Positions 1 to 12,322 of a stretch of DNA of 64,000 bases are shown here, piece by piece. Each line of letters opens with the position of its first letter. Positions within the stretch are counted from its first letter, which is position 1. The DNA comes from Sipunculus nudus (Eukaryota; Annelida; Sipuncula; Golfingiida; Sipunculidae). The stretch covers positions 61,857,300-61,921,299 of the forward strand of contig CM049314.1 of the NCBI GenBank assembly GCA_026874595.1, given 5' to 3'. Both the position numbers and the translations under genes were made by a program. The notes beneath the pieces were generated by a model. That model was not told where the DNA came from, did no database searches, and was given only the letters and a program-made list of their open reading frames with translations.

Positions 1-1854
1 TGCTGCATTAACGTGTACTCGTCTAGAGGTGTCTCTACTGTTAATATCACAAGGACTGTAAATTGTTGACTTATTTCAATATGAACACTAATAATAAAAA
101 AAATGTATCTTTGTAGTAACACTGGAGCCTGAAAATTCATGGTTACGATCAGGTTGTTAGTAATTTTTCAGGCTTCCATCAACATTCTGTGGTACTTTGT
201 GTCTTGCACTCATTCATATATAAAATCAAATAGTTAATTAAATCTAATAAAAAAATGTGCAGATATTTTTTGGACCACAGTTTACTTTTACTTAAAGGCT
301 GAAAATGTTAAACTTTCTCTTTCAATTAAATTTGTTACTGAAGAAGCTAAAAAAAATTGTAGCACCAAATTTAACAAGGTCCATACATATAAAGTCATAA
401 AGCAGGTGCTATAATCCAATGTCACAGTAAAAATAACTTGTTACTCCTGGAGTCATCAAACTTAACATGCAAGGCAAAAAGGATGTCTTCATAAAACCCC
501 TGCATGTCTCAAGAAATATGTTTAAGGCCACCATGTCATGAATGAAAAATATGGTAAACTTGGCCGTAAAAAAAGACTAATAAACTGAACAGTACAAGAA
601 GGAGAAAAATATATATGTTAAAAGTCAAGTGGAAGTAACACATTAGTCAGGGGGCTTACGTCAGGAGTACATTAATCATGTATGGTAAATTTTCTGGTAC
701 ACTGTCAGTGTATCAGGATGAAATCACCAAGGGAAATTATCATCCAGCCTCTGTCTTATGTTTTAGGTTTTCATACTTGAGAAAAGATGACATTTCTGGT
801 TCCCTTGTGCTCAAATTATATTATTTCCTGCCAAGGGAAAACAAGTTACGAGTGTCTGACGGGGTAATTTGCCAGAACAACCTGGCTAATGGAAGATGGT
901 TGATACAAATTATTGACTGTTCAGGTCAAGTATGTTTGTTATGGGAATCTAATAAAATATCTTCTAAGTCTGCTACCAGTAATTAATAAGTAAGTCTTGT
1001 TTTTCCATTCTTAATAAAAATCTTGTTTCTTTGAGAATGTTTTGTAGATCACGCTGGATTTGTAGCAGCGTTTTCCATGGTATCCATTGTCAGCTTTCAG
1101 CGGTCAGGTACCAAATTTTGTCCATATGGCTGAAGCTATCTACATCAAATTTAGTATAAGTATTGATAATTTGATGAACATGCTTAACTGTGCTTCTGGT
1201 AATTCCCATCTATTAACTGCTCTCTGTGAGTCAAATAATGTTTCACACTTTATCAAAGAAAAGAGGAAAATTTGCTCCCCATAATTTACTCTTCCATACC
1301 CCATATCAAAAGGATGATTTTATCTTTTTGAATTGAGATGAATCATTTTCAGCATGGCATCTCGACAGAGCTTTATCTTTCGAAGGTTGTATCTTTTCTT
1401 GCCAGTTCTAATCTTTATCTAGGTAATCATAGCATAAACATTTATCAAGTTTATTTTGTTTCCTGGCAGAGTTGGACTAGTGGTAGGAGTTAGTTATATA
1501 AGATCATACATTTATCGATTTAAAGCTAAAAACAACCAATGATTGACTCTTAATGTACCATCTGTATTACGGTACAGTTGTATATGCTGTATGGAAATGG
1601 TAAAAAATTACTGAAAATATTGATTAAGTAAATGCAGTCTTATTTATACATCACACTGAAACTAAAGGGGCAAGATAATTGTTGACACCTAATCATTTCA
1701 CAAGTTTTTATACTGTTCGCTCTTTGGTGCCCAGTTTTTCTAATATCTCTCACAGAAGAAGAATATGTTATTGGATCTGATAATATGACTTCTTGGGTGT
1801 GTTTACAAAGTCGTTTATGATCAATTATGCAAAAATGAATATTATTTAATCAAC
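1..1854. other. AT-rich non-coding sequence
   Basis: No recognisable gene, RNA or repeat structure. A 102-codon open frame at 678-986 matches no family I know and has no visible splice or promoter context; it is probably chance. Confidence 0.5.
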
Positions 1855-2912
1855 TAGAATACGGGTAGTCGACAAGCGACTACGTGTATCCGCCTAAATC
1901 AGAGTGGAACGGGTGAAGTGAGGCATGGATTGAGTGGCAAGGGGAAATAGAGTGAGAGTCAAACCACTACATGTATATGAGTGATTTTAGCCCGTGGCAG
2001 ACAAACAGATGGACACTGAGCAAAAATGGTGGCAGGTGACGCCACCAGTTTTGCGTATGATAAAGAGCTATGTGAGAACTATACACATGCAAAACTTTGG
2101 CCCAATCGGTCAAACGGTTCCCAAGATATGAGCTTGGATGTCTGCTGCATAAACTAGAATGCAGGTGGCGCCACCTGTCATAAAATCAAGAGAGCTGTCT
2201 GGGATGTATAAACCTGTAAAATTTTAGGTAGATTTGTCAAACCACTGCCGAGATATGAGTGATTTTATCCCATGGGAGACAAACAGACAGGAGCTGTGCA
2301 AAAATGGCTGCAGGTGGCGCCACCAGTTTTACGTATGATGAAGAGCTATGTGAGATCTATAAACATGCAAAATTTTGGCCCAATCGGATAAACGGTTCCC
2401 GAGATATGAGCTTGGATGTCTGCAGCGTAAACGTGAATGTAGGTGGCGCCACCTGTCATAAAATCAGGAAAGCTATCCAGGATGTATACGCATGCCAAAT
2501 TTAAGGTGAATTAGTCTAGTCACTGCAGAGATATGAGTGATTTTAACCCAAGGCAGACGAACAGATGGACACTGTGCAAACATGGTTGCAGGTGGCACCA
2601 CCATTTGTTGTGTATGTTATAAAGCTTTCCAAGGGCTACATTTGTGCAAAAAAATTTTCCTGATCGGTCAAACGGTCCCGAGATATGTGGGTTTATGTGT
2701 GGAAACAGACGCACAAACGGACGCAGAGCGCAGAGGAAAGGTCAGAGGTCAAAACAAAATCGAGGCGCAGCAGTTCACATGTGACCCTAACATAATCCCG
2801 GGTTTCGTAAAATTCTGCCCAGCGGTTACGGAGGAGTTCTCCGGACACCTACGCAGCGGCGGCTTGCAGCTGAAAACATAGTATCCGCAAAACTCTGTTT
2901 TGGCGGATACAA
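1855..2912 (-). mobile_element. hairpin-ended non-autonomous element, GTATCCGCC family, copy 1
   Basis: Right end: GTATCCGC and GCGGATAC arms form a hairpin (2881-2910). Left end: terminal motif GTATCCGCC (1886-1894) next to a second hairpin with arms GTAGTCG/CGACTAC (1865-1871 and 1877-1883). The two ends give an imperfect inverted repeat. The interior holds about 275-bp tandem subunits, each with 'GAGATATGAGTGATTTTA' and the palindrome GGTGGCGCCACC or a variant (about 2033, 2164, 2312, 2441, 2589). A DR1 motif AGGTCAGAGGTCA lies at 2739-2751. No transposase is seen. It runs opposite to the copy at 30483-31110. The layout resembles bivalve Helitron-like/'pearl' elements; that assignment is inference. 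Confidence 0.75.
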
Positions 2913-5430
2913 TTATGAAAGAAAATGACCAATCATCGATATAATTGATTATTTGGTGCACCACTAGTTACGTCGTCCTTTCACAAATAATATTACAATA
3001 CAAATATATGTCTTGCACTCATCAGGCTACATATAGTTATAAAGGCCTGAGTTAAAAAAAAATGCAGAAAAAGTGATTCCTTCATTTAAGTCAAAACAGC
3101 ATCGATTAGACAAACATAAACCACAAGTGCCATGACAAATTCACAAAATACCATGGAGGAAATGATAGTAATTGAAGTAGAGATGTAATCTCCCGGGATA
3201 AAAGGATTCTAGATGAACGTTCAGCCTTCATCTGGATCAGTACCAAAACTTAATGGGTTTTCCCTATCTCTAAGATCAGTTATTACACAAAGTTCTGTTA
3301 AAGCAAACTAAGCAACAACAGTTCCACACTCAAGATGACACTGACTTACATGTATATACAGTAGTGGTGTGACAAATAATTGATTTTATTGATGATTGGT
3401 TGTTTTCTTTCATAATCAATTAAATTGTTTGCATCTGCATAATCAGTCAAAAATGAAATCTTATGTTTGCACATGTAAAGAAGTCCTATCAACCAGAAAA
3501 AAATAGTTTAATCCTGTCAGAGAATTTAGAAAGACGGAACACAAAGCAGCATTCAAACTGAATCTTGTGCATCAAATATTAACCTTGACATCTTAGCGTG
3601 ATATTATAAAAGTCAGACTAAGTTTACCAGGTAAATATTTTAGGAAAACTTTGTACAGCAGACTTCATGGTTATCTAGAAGGTACATATATTTATCAGTT
3701 AATAATGGATGATTGGCTGTTTTATTTCTTTCAGTCATAGAATGTGATGTTACAAACAGTTCCTTCCAGTTGACTACCAGTGATTCCTGATGCGACCTAC
3801 CACCTGTTTCAACATTTTTCTAATAGACTTATAAGTGTGTTTAACAGCTTTGTGAGTTTAAACATTTGCAGATTCATTTGTTATGTGTATTTGTTTGCTG
3901 TCATGTGGCATACCTTCACAATATTCAGAAAAAAATGAAGATATTTTTGAGGATGGGGTTATCACCAAGTCATATTGGAAGTTGATTATTTTTTTCTTTC
4001 AGTTTCAAGGTTGAATACCTAAGATGATTGTTGATTACATCACATTAGGGCCTAATAAAGAATGTCTCTTGTGATCCGACAGATAAAAAAATCACCTGGA
4101 TCCCAGTTTAAGTGACATTTTCCAGAAAACTTGGAGCAGTTTACTTGAGAATGAGCTTAAGAATTTACAAGAATTTTCTATTTACTTAAGATGATTACAT
4201 ATGGACAGGAAGTACAACATCAAAATGCTTAAAAAATTTAAGTTTAAAAAATAATGGCAAATTTAGCTGAACCTGTTATTAATTGATTATTGATCGTTGA
4301 TCCATTTGCTCTAACCAGTGATAGATTATGAAATAGGAATGGATTTCCACCAACAAGTAAAGATATGCCTTCATTGCATACCTTCACACAGACTTTGATT
4401 GAGGCCCACAAGGACTTGTAAATGCAACATACACACTTTGACACAGACACACAGAGACACACCTGCAAATGAGTCATATATGTTCTACTTGTTATTTGGT
4501 GATTTGCATGCTGTGGGTGTCCCTGGCAAGAAAATTCGACTTTGAATGTCATTTTCAAGACTGAAACTTTAGCAGATACAAGTATTTAACATCAGGGAAA
4601 ATTCACTAGATACAGCCACATCTGTTGTACAGCCTGTCTTGTCCTGATATACCTGCAGGTAGAGGTCAAGTATATACAGTGTACACAAGGAACAGTACAA
4701 CCTTTGCAGGTACCCTGTATTTGAGTTGCATCTGCTGACCTGAGCCACTTGTTGGCACACATTCATTGGGGTTGGGGCAAATTAAGTAAAACCTTTTCTC
4801 AGTTCTTGCTGCACAATTTGGAGCTTGTGTTCAACTCACTTTGGAAATGCATTATCCATGATAACAGGTACATACACCATAGGAGGGTTTGATTGTACTG
4901 ATAAGGTGATAGCTTAACAGGTTATATATGTTAATGAGTGAGTCAGGTTTTTTATCTGTGTATATGATTTGTGAGCTATATTTGGCGTTTGCCAAGTAGG
5001 CCAGATCGCAGTGTGTGGGTGGTGGGGACCAGTTAATATATAAATCCATGGCAGACAGCTGTGTAGCAATCAATGAAGGGACTGACTCTACATACACACA
5101 GCTGGAATGATATTCTGTTGGATACAGATTTCAATATACTCCATTTATGGTAACACAGATAAACATTTAGTAATATTTATTAAGTCCTACCTGTATTTGT
5201 TTTACATGATGGGTGAACAATTTAGGTATGATCTCTAGGGTACTATTTATATTTGTTCTGGTTTTGTTTGCTTCAGGCATGCAAGGTTTATAGATCACTT
5301 TTTTACAGAGATCGGAAACTTTCCTCCCCAAAGACACCTGGGGCAGGTGTAACTTACTGTTACGTCTTTCATGCATTTGTCGAAATTACTTAATTTTATT
5401 AAAACAAGGCGGAACTCAAGTTACTTTTTT
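2913..5430. other. AT-rich non-coding sequence
   Basis: No gene, RNA or clear repeat recognised; short open frames on either strand have no family features. Confidence 0.45.
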
Positions 5431-5766
5431 AGGGACTGGGGCTTGGACTTGGTTTTGAGCTTTCCGGATTTGTACTCGGACCCAGAGATAAGGACTCGAG
5501 AATTAATTCTAAGTCCGTCTCGAGTCTGGCCGAAGGGAAGCTCTGTCACATACAATAAAGACATATACATGTGCGAACTCCTGACAAAATATTACACAAA
5601 AGACTCTTTTGAAAGAGATTTTCATTGGACTTGGACTTCGTTTTCAGGTGACTCGGACTCATAGAAGGTGGACTTGGACTCAAACCATAAGGACTTGGAC
5701 TCATGAAGACTCGTGAAGGATCGACTTGCACTCAGACTAAGAGGGTGTTGACTTGACTACATCACT
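5431..5766. repeat. GACTTGGACT-rich dispersed repeat, copy 1
   Basis: Rich in degenerate GGACTTGGACT/GGACTCGGACT words. It ends with CTACATCACT, the inverse of the AGTGATGTAG that begins the related copy at 32931-33200. The left end is degenerate or truncated. No coding capacity. Confidence 0.55.
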
Positions 5767-7126
5767 AGTTCATAGGTGGTGTCCTTGAATGTTAATAAAC
5801 CTGTGTTATTCCTGCTAATTTGTTTAATCTAAATTTTTTTTAAATACATGGGTCATTGTGATATTGCTGCCCTTGAATATAAACACAATGGACGTCCATC
5901 GTCCCCCATGCTAATTGCTATATGTTGATTCACTGAAAGTGACACCTTTCAGGGAAACAACACGTGAGGTAAAGTCATTGTCAGCTCTGTGATGTAACAA
6001 CTTGAACTCCAAAGACAGTTATATGGTCATAGGTTACACGTCCTAGTTTGAACAAATATGGTGTAAAAAACCTTATATAATGGTTGTATAGGATGGGATA
6101 TATACCTGAGATTTTCTTTATACCCATATGTTTATGATAAATTTCAATAACATCCGTTATCAAGTTCTTCAGATATCTTGCAGATACACATAAATGTAGA
6201 ATTAAGTAAAAACAATAACCCTCGACTTCTAGCAAGGTTAATAAAGCTTTACTAAATGCCCTAAAAGGCTTTCCAGACAGAAAACACATATCTTTATAAA
6301 TCATATCAGTACTGGTATATATGTTAGTGTGTAAGACTTATAAATTTTTTTTATGTTCATAGCCACCATATATTTATAGCCACTACATGGGCCTTTGGGA
6401 AAGATCATGATGTCAAGAATTGCAAATTATGTGCCAGAGGTGTGTGAGATCTAAATGGAGATGATGGATTAATATTCGGTATGTTTGTGTTGCATCTTCG
6501 GCGGAGGTATGTGCTCACTGCTGTGAAGTATAATTTGTTTTTCAGACCCAGTGAGGGTTCTTGGTACTCAGGATCAGTATCTCATTTGCATAATCAGCTT
6601 GGACATTTTGCGATTGTGAATGGATACTTCATGAATGCCCTTTCTTAAAGACCAGCAATTCATTTATGTCAATGTTGTTTTAGATTGAATTTGTTTGGCA
6701 AGGGGATTGTTTGCTTTGGAGATGGCCAGAATGTTTTGTTAAAGTTCATTCATCTTTTGTGAAGAAGGATGAATTAACCTCTGGTGGACACAGTGAGTGA
6801 ACACAGGCTGTGACCTGTGTGTCATCACCACATGTCTTGGGGAGGTGCCAGACTGCTTGTACCAGGAAGGGGACCTTAGTATTTGCGGATCAGACGCTAT
6901 GAATAGTTAGTCATTGTGGGAGGATCTTTTTTAAGTAATTCAGTGTAAATGGTCAGACACCTTAAGGGTATACAAGTATACTTGACGATGAATTTGGAGT
7001 ATTAGTAATCATGTTTCCATGAAATATTATATCTTATAAATAAATGAAATCTAAGAATAATTGAAATTTGTTGCCATAAATTTCAGGTGGTCATATTTAT
7101 GTTAAGGAATTGTATGATATATAATT
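5767..7126. other. non-coding sequence, nothing recognised
   Basis: AT-rich sequence without a supported gene or structured repeat. Confidence 0.4.
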
Positions 7127-9995
7127 GTATCCCCGGACAAAGTCGGGGGATACTATGGTTTCATACCGGTCCCGCCGCCGCCGCCGCAGCCGCATATAAA
7201 TCTTTGGCGCGATAACCCAAAAAATATTTCACGGAACTTTACCAAACTTGGTATATGTATAGATATGAGTAAGAGGACGACGCCTATTTAAAATGAGGTC
7301 ATGACCTTTACTAGGAGAGTGTCCTTGACCTTGAATAGGTCCAATATTTGGGAAAATCACACAAATTCTTTAATATCTCAAGAAATCTTGCATGGATTTA
7401 TCCCAAAATCAAGTTGATGGAAGATCATGGATAGGGTTGTCATGTTCCAGAAACTGGTGGCGCCACCTATTATTCTTTACTTGTTTTCATGCCGTTTAAT
7501 ACCCCCAAAATTGCCACCGTACAGTACTGTGAGCATTATAAATCAAAAACTAATGGACAGATTTCTTTTATATTATGCATATACATAGGTATTGGTTATG
7601 GGATGATGTTTATTTAAATTGGGGTCATGACCTTTCCTATGATAGTGGCCTTGACCTTGAATATTGCCATATATGGTGAACACACCTCTTATGATATCTC
7701 CAGTGTTGATAGCCATATGGATTTCAAACATGACTTATGTATGGCCCACCACTAAAGTAAGAACCCTATAGGTACTAGGGTCATGAGGTCAAAGGTCAAG
7801 GTCACTGGACTGGCATTTTAAAAGATACTGTTGATGCATTTTAAGCCTAACTTTAACCCCAGGTCTTCCATCTTGAATATATAGCTCACTTGCCAATAGT
7901 GGATGATCCATATAAATTTTGGGGTCACAAGGTCAAAGGTCAAGGCCACAGGAGCTATCTGTCCAAAAATTAGTTTCTGGATGATAATTTCTGCTTTTAT
8001 TGATGTATTGATTTCAAATTTGACTTATATATGTCCCATTGATAAAGCAAAACTTCAATTGATTTTGGGGTCATGAGGTCAAAGGTCAAGGTCACAGGAC
8101 ACATCTTTTAAAAGATTGTGGATGCATTTTCAGCCAAACATTTCATCTCAGACCTTTCATCTTGCACATATAAGTCATCTGCCAATAGAGGAAGACCCCT
8201 ATCAGTTTTGAGGTCACAAGGTCAAAGGTGAAGGTCACTGGAGTCATCTGTCCAAAAATTAGTTTCTGGATGATAATTCCTGCTTTATTGATGTATTGAT
8301 TTCAAACTTGACTTGTATATGTCCAATTGGAAAAGCAAGACCCAAATTGATTTTGGGGTCATGAGGTCAAAGGTCAAGGTCACAGGACACATCTTTAAAA
8401 AAATGTGGATGCATTTTTAGCCAAACTTTCATTCCAGGTCTTCCATCTTGAATATATAGCTCACTTGCCAATAGTGGATAATCCATATAAATTTTGGGGT
8501 CACAAGGTCAAAGGTCAAGGCCACAGGAGCTATCTGTCCAAAAATTAGTTTCTGGATGATAATTCCTTCTTTTATTGATGTATGGATTTCAAACTTGACT
8601 TGTATTTGACCCATTGGAAAAGCAAGACCCGAATTGATTTTGGGGTCATGAGGTCAAAGGTCAAGGTCACAGGAAACCTCTTTGAAAAGGTTGTGGATGC
8701 AATTTCAGCCAAATTATTCATCTCAGATCTTTCATCTTGCACATATAGTTCACCTGCTAAGAGTGGAAGACCCGTATCAATTTTGAGGTCACAAGGTCAA
8801 AGGTGAAGGTCACAGGAGCCATCTGTCCAAAAATTAGTTTCTGGATGATAATTCCTTCTTTTATTGATGTATGGATTTCAAACTTGACTTGTATTTGACC
8901 CATTGGAAAAGCAAGACCCGAATTGATTTTGGGGTCATGAGGTCAATGGTCAAGGTCACAGGACACATCTTTATAAAGATTGTGGATGCATTTTCAGCCA
9001 AACATTTCATCTCAGATCTTTCATCTTTCACATATAGTTCACCTGCCAAGAGAGGAAGAACCCTATCAATTTTGAGGTCACAATGTCAAAGGTGAAGGTC
9101 ACAGGAGCTATCTGTCCAAAAATTAGTTTCTGGATGATAATTCCTGCTTTTATTGATATATGGATTTCAAACTTGACTTGTATTTGACCCATTGGAAAAG
9201 CAAGACCTGAATTGATTTTGGGGTCATGAGGTCAAAGGTCAAGGTCACAGGACACATCTTTATAAAGATTGTGGATGCATTTTCTGCCAAACAATTCATC
9301 TCAGATCTTTCATCTTGCACATATAGTTCACCTGCCAAGAGTGAAAAACCCCTATCAATTTTGAGGTCACAAGGTCAAAGGTGAAGGTCACAGGAGCCAT
9401 CTATCCAAAAATTAGTTTCTGGATAATAATTCCTGCTTTTATTGATGTATGGTTTTCAAACTTGACATGTATATGTCCCATTGGAAAAGCAAGACCCAAA
9501 TTGATTTTGGGGTCATGAGGTCAAAGGTCAAGATCACAGGACACATCTTTAAAAAGATGTGGATGCATTTTCAGCCAAACATTTCAGATCTTCCATCTTG
9601 CACATATAGTTCTCCTGCCAAGAGAGGAAGAAAACTATCAATTTAAGGTCACAAGGTCAAAGGTGAAGGTCACAGGAGCCACCTGTAAAAAAAAATTAGT
9701 TTCTGGATGATCATTCCTGCTTTATTGATGTATAGATTTCAAACTTGACTTGCATATGTCACATTGGAAAAGCAAGACCCAAATTAATTTTGGGGTCATG
9801 AGGTCAAAGGTCAAGGTCACATCTTTAAAAAGATCAAGGTCACAGGACCAACATCTTCAACAAGATTGTGGATTGTTAGATGGAAGAAACAATAAATATG
9901 CCAAGTGTCAGTATATGCTGCTTAAAATGGGGGTCGTTCTTAAAGGGGGGGGGCCTACTATGTCTGGGGATACTCTGGCACCTGCGGTGCCAAGA
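7127..9995 (+). mobile_element. hairpin-ended element with AGGTCA-rich tandem repeats, GTATCCCC family
   Basis: The left end (7127-7153) is a hairpin with arms GTATCCCC/GGGGATAC plus GAC/GTC. The right end has TGTCTGGGGATAC (9961-9973), the inverse of the left GTATCCCCGGACA with one mismatch, followed by a hairpin with 7-bp arms TGGCACC/GGTGCCA (9976-9992). A (CCG)n tract follows the left hairpin. The interior from about 7690 to 9860 is a tandem array (separate entry). GGTGGCGCCACC occurs at about 7457. There is no coding capacity, so it is non-autonomous. Its design matches the GTATCCGCC family although the sequences differ. Confidence 0.75.
7690..9860 (+). repeat. about 145/289-bp tandem repeat array with AGGTCA clusters
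   Basis: Two alternating half-units of about 145 bp form a dimer of about 289 bp, repeated about seven times. One half-unit carries TCATGAGGTCAAAGGTCAAG followed by GTCA; the other carries GGTCACAAGGTCAAAGGTGA. Clusters start near 7783, 7922, 8065, 8210, 8355, 8498, 8642, 8785, 8931, 9075, 9220, 9363, 9509, 9645 and 9793. Shared words include TTTCTGGATGATAATTCC and GGATTTCAAACTTGACTTGT. Open frames inside are products of repetition. Confidence 0.9.
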
Positions 9996-10089
9996 AATGT
10001 CTAGTCTATATTATTATTGATGGTGGTGGTTTTTAATCATTGTCACACAAGTATTTTGTGGTCACACCTCAGAAATGTCTATTTCTGTA

Positions 10090-10580
10090 CACTTATATGA
10101 CGGGAGTATTATGGTAAACCCACCATCTGTCCTTCGTCTTGGCATCCATCCGTTAAATTTTAGTGTCGCTGCAATAACTTACCAGGGCTTTGATGGATTT
10201 TCACGAAACTCACCATAACTACTCACCATCAGATTATCTCGCCCGAGTTCAATTATTGGGAACATCCACACATTTAACAAGGTAACAGTCACTAGGCTAC
10301 TTTGTGGTGTCCCCACAATAACTTATGCAAAATAAGAAGGATTTTGTTAAACCTCATCAGAAAAGTTGATCAGTTTTGTTTCCAGCAAAATCCATGCATA
10401 TTTAGTGAGGTCAGAAGTAGCCGCACTTTGGAGGCACCTTGGTGACTTACCTAAAACCCTTTGGTTTTTCATGAAACTCATTATATACATATTTACCAAT
10501 AGAAATTCACTCATATTTACTGAAGTCAGAGGTCACCAGATACATGACGGGCATGTTATGCAAGTTTGAGGGGTGCTCTT
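10090..10580 (+). repeat. 'TTATGGTATACCCAC' dispersed family, copy 1
   Basis: Starts near GGGAGTATTATGG and ends near GTGCTCTTGT. The interior repeats the words TAACTTACCAGG, TTGATGGATTTTCA, GAAACTCACCATAA and TTTGTGGTGT. The same order is seen at 14098, 16672 and 18395. Non-coding. Confidence 0.75.
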
Positions 10581-11573
10581 GTGGGTCTTGATGTGTTGAG
10601 TGGAATGATTCCAAGTGTGTCCCAAGGGGGATCGGGGGTTTCAGATTTCCCATATACATACTGTGGAATTTTACATTACATTTGTATTTTGTGAGTTGCC
10701 TTTCACAGTGCCATCTATCAGAAACTACGCTAGATTTTACATCATGATGCATTTTAAACTACCCCAGATTGCACCTTAATTGCCGACATTGTAGCTGCCC
10801 ATCTGATGTTTGTAGTTTTCTCCCAGCCCTCTGAGAGTGCCTTGTATTAGTTATTATACAATATATAGTTAATCCATGTAAAATAAATAATTTTTATTTT
10901 TACTGCCTAAATTTTCAAAATTTTCCTGAACATGCTCTCCCAATACTATATTTCTGCATCCCTCCCCCTCCTCCAATTCTCAATTCATGTATGCATCCCT
11001 GCATTGGGTTGTAAATAAATTTATCTCTTTGTACAGGATTTCTCAAATAGGCATTGATCTGCATATATTGGTAAAACATGTGGATAGATGAATTATGAAG
11101 CAAGAGGAGTTGGCTTCATTTTGAGTTCATCTGTATCCATATGTGAATTGGGGTTCATCTTGTTCATCTGTATAACATGTACATATCATTTAGTCTTTTA
11201 ACATGGTAGGTCAAGAATTGATGAATTAAAATTTTAATTGAAATATTATTGAGACATGTATTTAGAGGGAAGTGTTGATCTTTGATTGATGAAGTCCCTA
11301 GCTTGTTTTCAAAATGCTGTATTTGATCTAATTAGCTTTCTGGGCTCTGAACTTTTTGAGTATCAGTAAGTGTTGTTTCGGGTCCCCAAAAATTGCCTGG
11401 CTTTTTCAAATTGGTGACCGGACCATAACATTGTAGTGCTGTAATGATACATTATGAATATCTCACATTACAAGACATTGCGATACTCTTCTCATGATAT
11501 GATACACGATACAATACATATGATATATTTCTGTTAAGATTCCATGCCAAATTTTTTTCTTGCATATAGAAAC
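10581..11573. other. non-coding sequence, nothing recognised
   Basis: No gene or repeat recognised. A CTCF-like core (TAGATGGCAC on the minus strand) occurs near 10710-10720 but is isolated. Confidence 0.4.
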
Positions 11574-11759
11574 ACAGTGAAACCTTGTTGTGATGAACTG
11601 GCTCAAGTCGAATACCGCGCTTATGTCCAAGTTACAGACTCAATTTTCCAGACAAATCTAGTTAAATTATTACCAAATAAAAGCCACTTGTGACGAACCT
11701 TGGATGTGTCGAAGTTTTCTGAGGGTCCCTTCGACTTTGACAGAACAAGGTTTAACTGT
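11574..11759. mobile_element. MITE-like element with 16-bp terminal inverted repeats
   Basis: ACAGTGAAACCTTGTT (11574-11589) and AACAAGGTTTAACTGT (11744-11759) are inverted with 15 of 16 positions matching, 186 bp apart end to end, with TA at the right flank. The CAGT-AAACCTTG terminus and TA flank are typical of pogo/Tc1-mariner-derived MITEs (inference). No coding capacity. Confidence 0.7.
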
Positions 11760-12132
11760 ATATAAATAAGCCTGATCTCCTAAGATTTTATTTCGAAACC
11801 ATGAACAAAACTTATTTCCCAACAGTTGGTCGATCAGATGCCATTCTGCTCATTTATTGAAAATGACGTTTCTTATTAGATCCCTCAAATGATGCTGAAA
11901 GACTATTTTTAAAGTCAGATGTCACTTTCAAGTAGAATATTAAATATGGTCAACATATCGATACAGGGACCTCTGAGGATACTGATCAATACAATATTTG
12001 ACTTTGTATCACAATGTATTGTTGCTCTGGTGAATTGTTACAGCCCAATGTTTTGCAAGATCTGTCACCTGATTAGGTCAGAATTGAATCTCATATTGTG
12101 ATAGTCATTTGTACAACAATATACATTACTAA

Positions 12133-12322
12133 TACAGTAAAACTTCGAAATTACGACCATCAGTTGGACCTGGATAAAGTTGTCACCATTTCAAAGTGGT
12201 CATCCAAGCAAGGTCTCATATAAAGAGCAAAAAAACATTGGGACTGTAAACAAGTGGTTGTTATTTTGAGGTGGTTGCTAAATGTAGGTGGTGACTGGCC
12301 TTTAGGTGAGGTTTTGCTGAAT
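12133..12322. mobile_element. MITE-like element, weaker inverted ends
   Basis: TACAGTAAAACTT at the left and AGGTTTTGCTGAA at the right (12309-12321) match in inverted orientation at 10 of 13 positions. Same CAGT-AAAAC type of terminus as the element at 11574. An older copy or a related family. Confidence 0.5.

Noticed and set aside
678-986. 102-aa open frame as a gene
   Set aside because: No recognisable domain, signal or splice context; the surrounding sequence is AT-rich non-coding.
7690-9860. Repeated 62-74-aa open frames (MDFKLDLYLTHWKSKTRIDF-like)
   Set aside because: Produced by the tandem repeat unit and present on both strands; no protein family.
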